From NCBI GenBank assembly GCA_964017235.1, contig OZ024930.1:152458221-152522220 (forward strand): 64,000 nt of DNA, read 5' to 3'. Position numbers and translations under genes: made by a program. Below, in pieces: positions 59,208-64,000 of this stretch. Every line of letters starts with the position of its first letter. Within the stretch, counting starts at the first letter, position 1. Source of the stretch: Sabellastarte sp. h YS-2021 (lineage: Eukaryota > Annelida > Polychaeta > Sabellida > Sabellidae). Under the pieces are notes generated by a model. It saw only the letters and a list, made by a program, of their open reading frames with translations, did no database searches and was not told the origin of the DNA.

Positions 59208-61054
59208 TGATGTTATACCTAAGTCACATCTTTGTGTGTCGGGCACACAAGCCACAACTGAATGGCCGCATCTACCTTTGGTTGCGGTTGGTCCATTACA
59301 TATTTGGGGTGTGATGCATTCAGTGCAATTCGTATTTGGGTAAGGCACACTCGGGGCGATTTGACACAACTCTGAAATTGCTTTGCATTCAGAACCACTT
59401 TTTAAAAATGTTAGAAATAGCCGTTATTAATCCTCTCACAAACTGTATTCAAATACACACACACTGAAGGGGTAAAGTTGGGGATGGATAGTCTACAAGG
59501 TGGTATGTACTTCCACATGCATTAACCAGATCTGACGTCTTTTTTCACAGCCATAAAGACAAGATCGTCAAGCAGGAATCCAATACATATAGATAAGTTC
59601 AACAGGAAAAGTGTGACCTAGGCATTAATCAAACTAATTACCTTGTCTGCAGGAATCCAGCCAGAAGTTATTCACACCAAGACTCTGTCATAAAGGTTAA
59701 ACCATCAACAAATGGGGAAAATACTACAAAACTTCTGTTGTATAATTTTGTACAAGACAAAAATAACAGTGGGCACAAAAATAGCTGTGTCAAGTCAATA
59801 GTCTGTGAACTGTTTTATTGCTGTGATTGATTAGTACCGAGTAACATGTTCCAGTCATCAATAAGTAATAGATTTCTCCAAGCAAATGATCCCTCTCTAC
59901 ATTTTTAGGTTGAATTGAATCTTGCTTTATATGCTGTGTAGAAAATGTAACTTTAAACATGTAATTATAATAATTGATTGGAGTTCTCCTGTATTTGCTG
60001 CAACTTAGATAAATATAAAGATGACCTGTTTACCACGGAGTCCCAATGTAGACCTTAATATATTTACCTCCTCCAAGGTTGTATTATTTTTATTTCCATT
60101 TGTCTGTTCTTTTGTTTGTAAGCAGGATTACACAAACACTTCTGGTTGGATCTTCCTAAAAAAATAGAAGATGGGTCTTGGTCAAAATCAGATCCCATTG
60201 AGTTTTGAGAATGATCTGGATCACCATCTGGATACAAAACATAATCTGGATTTTCCCATTTTCTTACTATTACATGATTTTTGGAGGTATACACACTCCA
60301 TGTACTCTTGTTTGTCATTTTATGGGTTGTGCTCACACTAATGTCTCGTGATTCAGAGAAAGTCAGTCGTGAGCACCAGATCATTTTGTAATAATGAGAT
60401 GATCCAGTGAGCATGATGTGATCAGGTGCTTGCAACTTATTTTCAGCATATTGTCATCACAATTACTTTAAACACCAAAGGTTTTGTGAGACAGCATTTT
60501 CCCCTTTGAATTTTGTTTCATTTTAAAGACATTTAACAATCCCCAAAACATTGTAAGAGTGACATTTGTTGTTGTTACATTTTGTCAAAACAGAGGTAAA
60601 ATAGTTTTATTACTACCGAAATAATTGATCATATGAACTTGTTTCATAGAAACTTTTTACAAGGAATTTCAGATAACACATTGTAAACTTCTACATAAAA
60701 TAACATTCAACTGAACAAAGTTTGACTTAAACATGTTATGTAACCGTGGCAGCTGTTAAAGATTATCTCTTCTCATTCAACACTGTTTGTTGCCGGGATA
60801 TAGTATCCAATCTCCTGTGTTCTTGACTATCGTTGCTTGGATGTGGGTACTGTTCACTGGGCATTAATTTTTGTAAAAGTAATCCCACATAAATAGTTTG
60901 GTCCTGTTTCAGAGGGGTGCCAGGCACTCTACAAATCATGACTTACCGCAGTTTCATCTGTTCCACAATAAACGATACGGTACTATTGAATAGGATAGTG
61001 CAGCTCTGGTAAAATCAAAAGTCTAACTGCATTGCATGAATTCATGTGTTTCAG
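59208..61054. other. Receptor intron, no features
   Basis: A minus-strand frame at 59157-59369 is Cys-rich (CQIAPSVPYPNTNCTECITP) but overlaps the MITE end and has no domain I know. The rest is unremarkable up to the splice acceptor at 61054. Confidence 0.4.
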
Positions 61055-61199
61055 AGTTTTTTCATCCGCTGCACCAAGGATGGTAAGCCACAGCTGACTT
61101 GCTTGGGTGACAAAAACTGCAGCATAGACAGATCAAACAGGATGCGTTGTCAGTACTGTCGCTACAAGAAGTGTCTGAGCGCTGGCATGATGAGAAGAG
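61055..61199 (+). CDS. Two-DBD nuclear receptor: DBD1 second zinc finger exon
   Basis: Acceptor TGTTTCAG precedes and donor GTAGGA follows. Joined to the previous exon at AAG|AGT, it reads [16 protein letters not shown], then [16 protein letters not shown] and [13 protein letters not shown]. The second finger has canonical C-x5-C-x9-C-x2-C spacing, with D-box LGDKN. The usual FFRR after the P-box is FFIR. The exon ends in phase 1 and joins G|AG to the next exon to give MMRREKPETV, so only about a dozen residues separate DBD1 from DBD2. Intron before it: 16.4 kb. Confidence 0.92.
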
Positions 61200-61250
61200 G
61201 TAGGAATTCTCTTTGTCCTATACTTACATTAACTTGTTCATGCCCACAGT

Positions 61251-61480
61251 TCTAATGCCTGCATCACATGTGGCATTTGCTAATGCCTGGATGCTATATG
61301 GTTTTTTCTAATGCCTGCATCACATATGTGTTTTTTTTTCTAATGCCTGCATCATATGTATTTTTTCTAATGTCTGCATCACATATGGGTTTTGTCTAAT
61401 GCCAGCATCATATGGGCTTTTTTAATGCCTGCTTTGCATGTGGGTTTTTCTAATGCCTGCATCACATGCAGTGCTGGGGA
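61251..61480. repeat. Minisatellite in receptor intron 2, about 7 units
   Basis: TTCTAATGCCTGCATCACAT with a variable T-rich tail repeats about every 34-38 bp, lying 50 bp after the donor of the DBD1 exon. Confidence 0.85.
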
Positions 61481-61565
61481 AAGGATCACATGCAACTGGT
61501 ATTTAAAAGACTACAAAGTATGGAAAATGGACAATTTTTTTTAATATTCTGGGATTATTACATCT

Positions 61566-61588
61566 CAATAATAATAATAATAATAATA
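61566..61588. repeat. (AAT)n microsatellite
   Basis: About seven AAT units in the same short intron. Confidence 0.9.
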
Positions 61589-61771
61589 TCCTGTCTCAGA
61601 TTTGCAATCTGATGTGCACATACTTTCGAACAATTTCTAATATTTATGGTGACTTTTGCTTGCTGACTTCATATTTACATTTTGTGCAAAATATCAGGAA
61701 ATTATAATCATACATGGGGAAATTTAGTGGGTACAGCATTCAGATTTCACATGATATGGTGTACTTTGCAG

Positions 61772-61878
61772 AGAAGCCAGAGACGGTGGAACCAGGAGAG
61801 GGGCAGGAGCTGTGTAAAGTCTGTGCAGATATAGCCAATGGTATTCATTTTGGAGTCATGACATGTGAGGGCTGTAAG
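61772..61878 (+). CDS. Two-DBD nuclear receptor: DBD2 first zinc finger exon
   Basis: Acceptor TACTTTGCAG, donor GTGAGG. It encodes a short acidic linker EKPETVEPGEGQEL and CKVCADIANGIHFGVMTCEG followed by CK. The P-box is CEGCK+K. Finger spacing C-x2-C-x13-C-x2-C is intact. The exon break immediately after CEGCK is at the same place as in DBD1, as expected if one DBD arose by internal duplication of exon pairs. Confidence 0.95.
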
Positions 61879-62563
61879 GTGAGGAGTGTTTACACATATT
61901 ATTAGTGATCTGGTGGTAACTGCATGAACTGTTAATTTATTGATGTTTTAAAAGGTTAAAAGCAGTATTCAAAAATACCTTATGACAGCACACTTTGAGA
62001 TTAATCACCTTAATACAAACTTTAAAAAGTTAACATATGAGACAATATACAAAAATGTAAGCTACAATATCTCTAAACCCACATCTAAAGCTAATGAATA
62101 AAACACTGTCTATCCTTAGTAAACTTGACTTTGTTGGTGTCATCAACAACTGTTTGAGAATAATTATGATGATGTTGAAAAGAGACATTGATATATATAC
62201 TGATTGTGAATTATAGCTAGTGCTATTACACCTCTGTCTCTACCTGTTCAAGAGACATAAATTTTTAAAGTTATTTATATGCATCCCCTTTTATGCAACA
62301 TAAAATAGCCATGAGAACAAGCATCTTTCGAAGTAAAAATATATTTGTTGGAGATAATTATATCACTGTATAAATTATAATGTAGCTTCTTGTGAAACTA
62401 CAATGTAATATTTGGACAACTGAACTATTTGCAAATCATTTAAACGGCAGATTTTCAAACTTTCTAGAACTATAAATTGAAAATAAATCAATTTACGGTC
62501 CGATGATTGTTTATAAAAATCAAAACATATTTTTATTTACATATGTTTTATCTTTTTTTTCAG
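61879..62563. other. Receptor intron between DBD2 exons
   Basis: 685-bp GT-AG intron (GTGAGG to TTTCAG), no internal features. Confidence 0.8.
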
Positions 62564-62705
62564 AAATTTTTTCGACGGGCCTTGAAAGAGGCTGACACAT
62601 ACGACTGTAAACATCAGAAAATCTGCACACTGAACCCAAGAAACAGGAACGCCTGCCGCTACTGCAGATATCGCAAGTGCATCAATGTTGGGATGTCCAG
62701 ACAAG
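62564..62705 (+). CDS. Two-DBD nuclear receptor: DBD2 second zinc finger exon
   Basis: Acceptor CTTTTTTTTCAG, donor GTAGAG. Joined in frame it gives KFFRRALKEADTYDCKHQKI, then CTLNPRNRNACRYC and RYRKCINVGMSRQG, the C-terminal extension start. Spacing C-x5-C-x9-C-x2-C is intact and the D-box is KHQKI. It ends in phase 1. Hinge and ligand-binding domain must be encoded beyond 64000. Two-DBD receptors known from Schistosoma, Daphnia and molluscs have this DBD-DBD-LBD order. Confidence 0.95.
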
Positions 62706-64000
62706 GTAGAGTGAAACTCATGGATGTAGAACTGTGATAAGTAGAAATCCCTTTCTTAGTGAAATGAAATGTTGGATCTTTAGAGTGATGTTCCCATTGA
62801 ACATTTGAAGTCTCTTACATGAAAATTATTATGATGTCCTTCCTGCCTCGTGTCTCTTGAGATTATAACAGGTTCAGCTGCATTCTATAGAAGTTTATGT
62901 CTAATTTAACTGAGTATATAGTATCCTGGACCCAGTCTCACTAAGGCCTAGTTCCTTAGTATTGGCTCAGTGGAACACTCCTAATATCTAGATTTTAATA
63001 CCAGACTTTCTTCTATATTTAGTAAGCCTTTGTGAAACTGGGCAAAGAATATCCATATTTAGTGTTCATAGTCCCACGAAAGTCCACACCTTACATTCTT
63101 TCCATGTTCAGAATACAATAAAAAGTATAACACAATGAACATTAATGGCAATTTGACAGATATGGTTTGGGGTTTTGTGATGTCATGATGGTTGTGTCCC
63201 CAACTATGACATCATAGATAAGGCAGATATGACCTCAGACTGTATTATTGTATTGTTTGGGTGAGGATTGGTCTGGATTCACCAGAGAAGACTCACTCAT
63301 CAGGTGCTGGGATTTAGTAAAGTGGTCGAATTCAAATAAGGTGGACACTGGGGAAGGGCCTGAGAGGGAACTTAAGGGATAGTTTTGTGCCCCTAAGAGC
63401 AGTTTGCACTTGGTCTCTGGTGGTAACTTATGAATTTGAAGTTCACATGATCTGTAGTGGATCCATCCTTTGAGTATCAGCAGTGTACAGACATGAAAAT
63501 TGCAGCTTAGAATAGTTTGCACTGTTGTGGGTTGGAATTTGACTTCCACGGGATAACATGAATGACTGTGTAGTGAGACTCAGTTTCAAACTTATTTGTT
63601 TACGTTCATAGTTTTCTGTAAGTTTCAAAAGATTGCATATTTGTATTTCACTTTGTACATCTGTGCTGCGTTTAAAACAATTAAGAGAAAGATCTAGATT
63701 TTAACAATAATTATTAGATGTGCTTATTGGTGTACGGATCCTATTTATATTTTACACGAGTGTTGATAAACTATTTGAATTGCCATACTTATTAGTCTTT
63801 TCATGAATACCAATTCTTAAACTGACGTCAATCGCATAGAAAGAGATCAGACAGAGAAAAGATACTTTATCTGAAGTAGTTATATCTGCGTAAACACATA
63901 GTTATCTTGATAAAATCTAAGCAGCTGCTTCTGTTATTTATAGTAACTTCTCTTTGTTTTTGACCTTTAACATTTGTCATTGATTTGAAATATCACCAAC
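62706..64000. other. Receptor intron running out of the window
   Basis: Starts with donor GTAGAG. A 104-codon minus-strand frame at 63235-63549 has no recognisable domain. No further exon seen. Confidence 0.6.

Noticed and set aside
59157-59369. Cys-rich secreted peptide on the minus strand
   Set aside because: No signal peptide, overlaps the end of a MITE, and no known cysteine pattern.

Overview
This is animal nuclear DNA. It is AT-rich, coding sequence is split into short exons with GT-AG borders, and most of the window is made of mobile elements and satellite arrays. The repeat types point to a lophotrochozoan, most likely a mollusc (inference): tRNA-derived SINEs, PIF/Harbinger elements paired with a Myb/MADF-like gene, a DIRS-type tyrosine-recombinase retrotransposon, a CR1/L2-like LINE, a hAT element, and a nuclear receptor with two DNA-binding domains (a type described in flatworms, molluscs and some other invertebrates).

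Only two host genes are supported. A minus-strand first coding exon at 17697-17762 matches the N-terminus of PDCD5; the rest of that gene would lie to the left, beyond the TE stack and probably outside the window. On the plus strand, four exons (44268-44608, 61055-61199, 61772-61878, 62564-62705) join in frame to encode two complete, consecutive C4-C4 nuclear-receptor DNA-binding domains. The 5' exons are not identified and the ligand-binding domain lies beyond base 64000.

Layout. 1-8790: satellite block with 169-bp, 133-bp, 146-bp and 155-bp tandem arrays; the 133-bp array is interrupted by about 4 kb carrying the 146- and 155-bp arrays. 9714-9942: MITE with 42-bp inverted ends. 10078-17552: a three-level nest, with an older inverted-repeat element containing a hAT element (10590-17517, 8-bp target duplication), which contains a DIRS-like retrotransposon (11037-16467) with inverted terminal repeats and an internal complementary region. 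17.7-25 kb: PDCD5 exon, SINEs, otherwise unannotated. 25-31.7 kb: duplicated LINE fragments, one copy carrying a SINE that the neighbouring copy lacks. 34486-39058: Harbinger element 1, followed by a 564-bp unit present three times that includes the Harbinger right end. 44-64 kb: the nuclear receptor, whose 16.4-kb first visible intron hosts Harbinger element 2 (49862-54350) and several MITEs.

Every transposon gene seen is damaged by frameshifts, stops, deletions or a replaced catalytic residue, so none looks autonomous. The host exons are intact with good splice signals. All family assignments come from reading motifs by eye; no database search was run.
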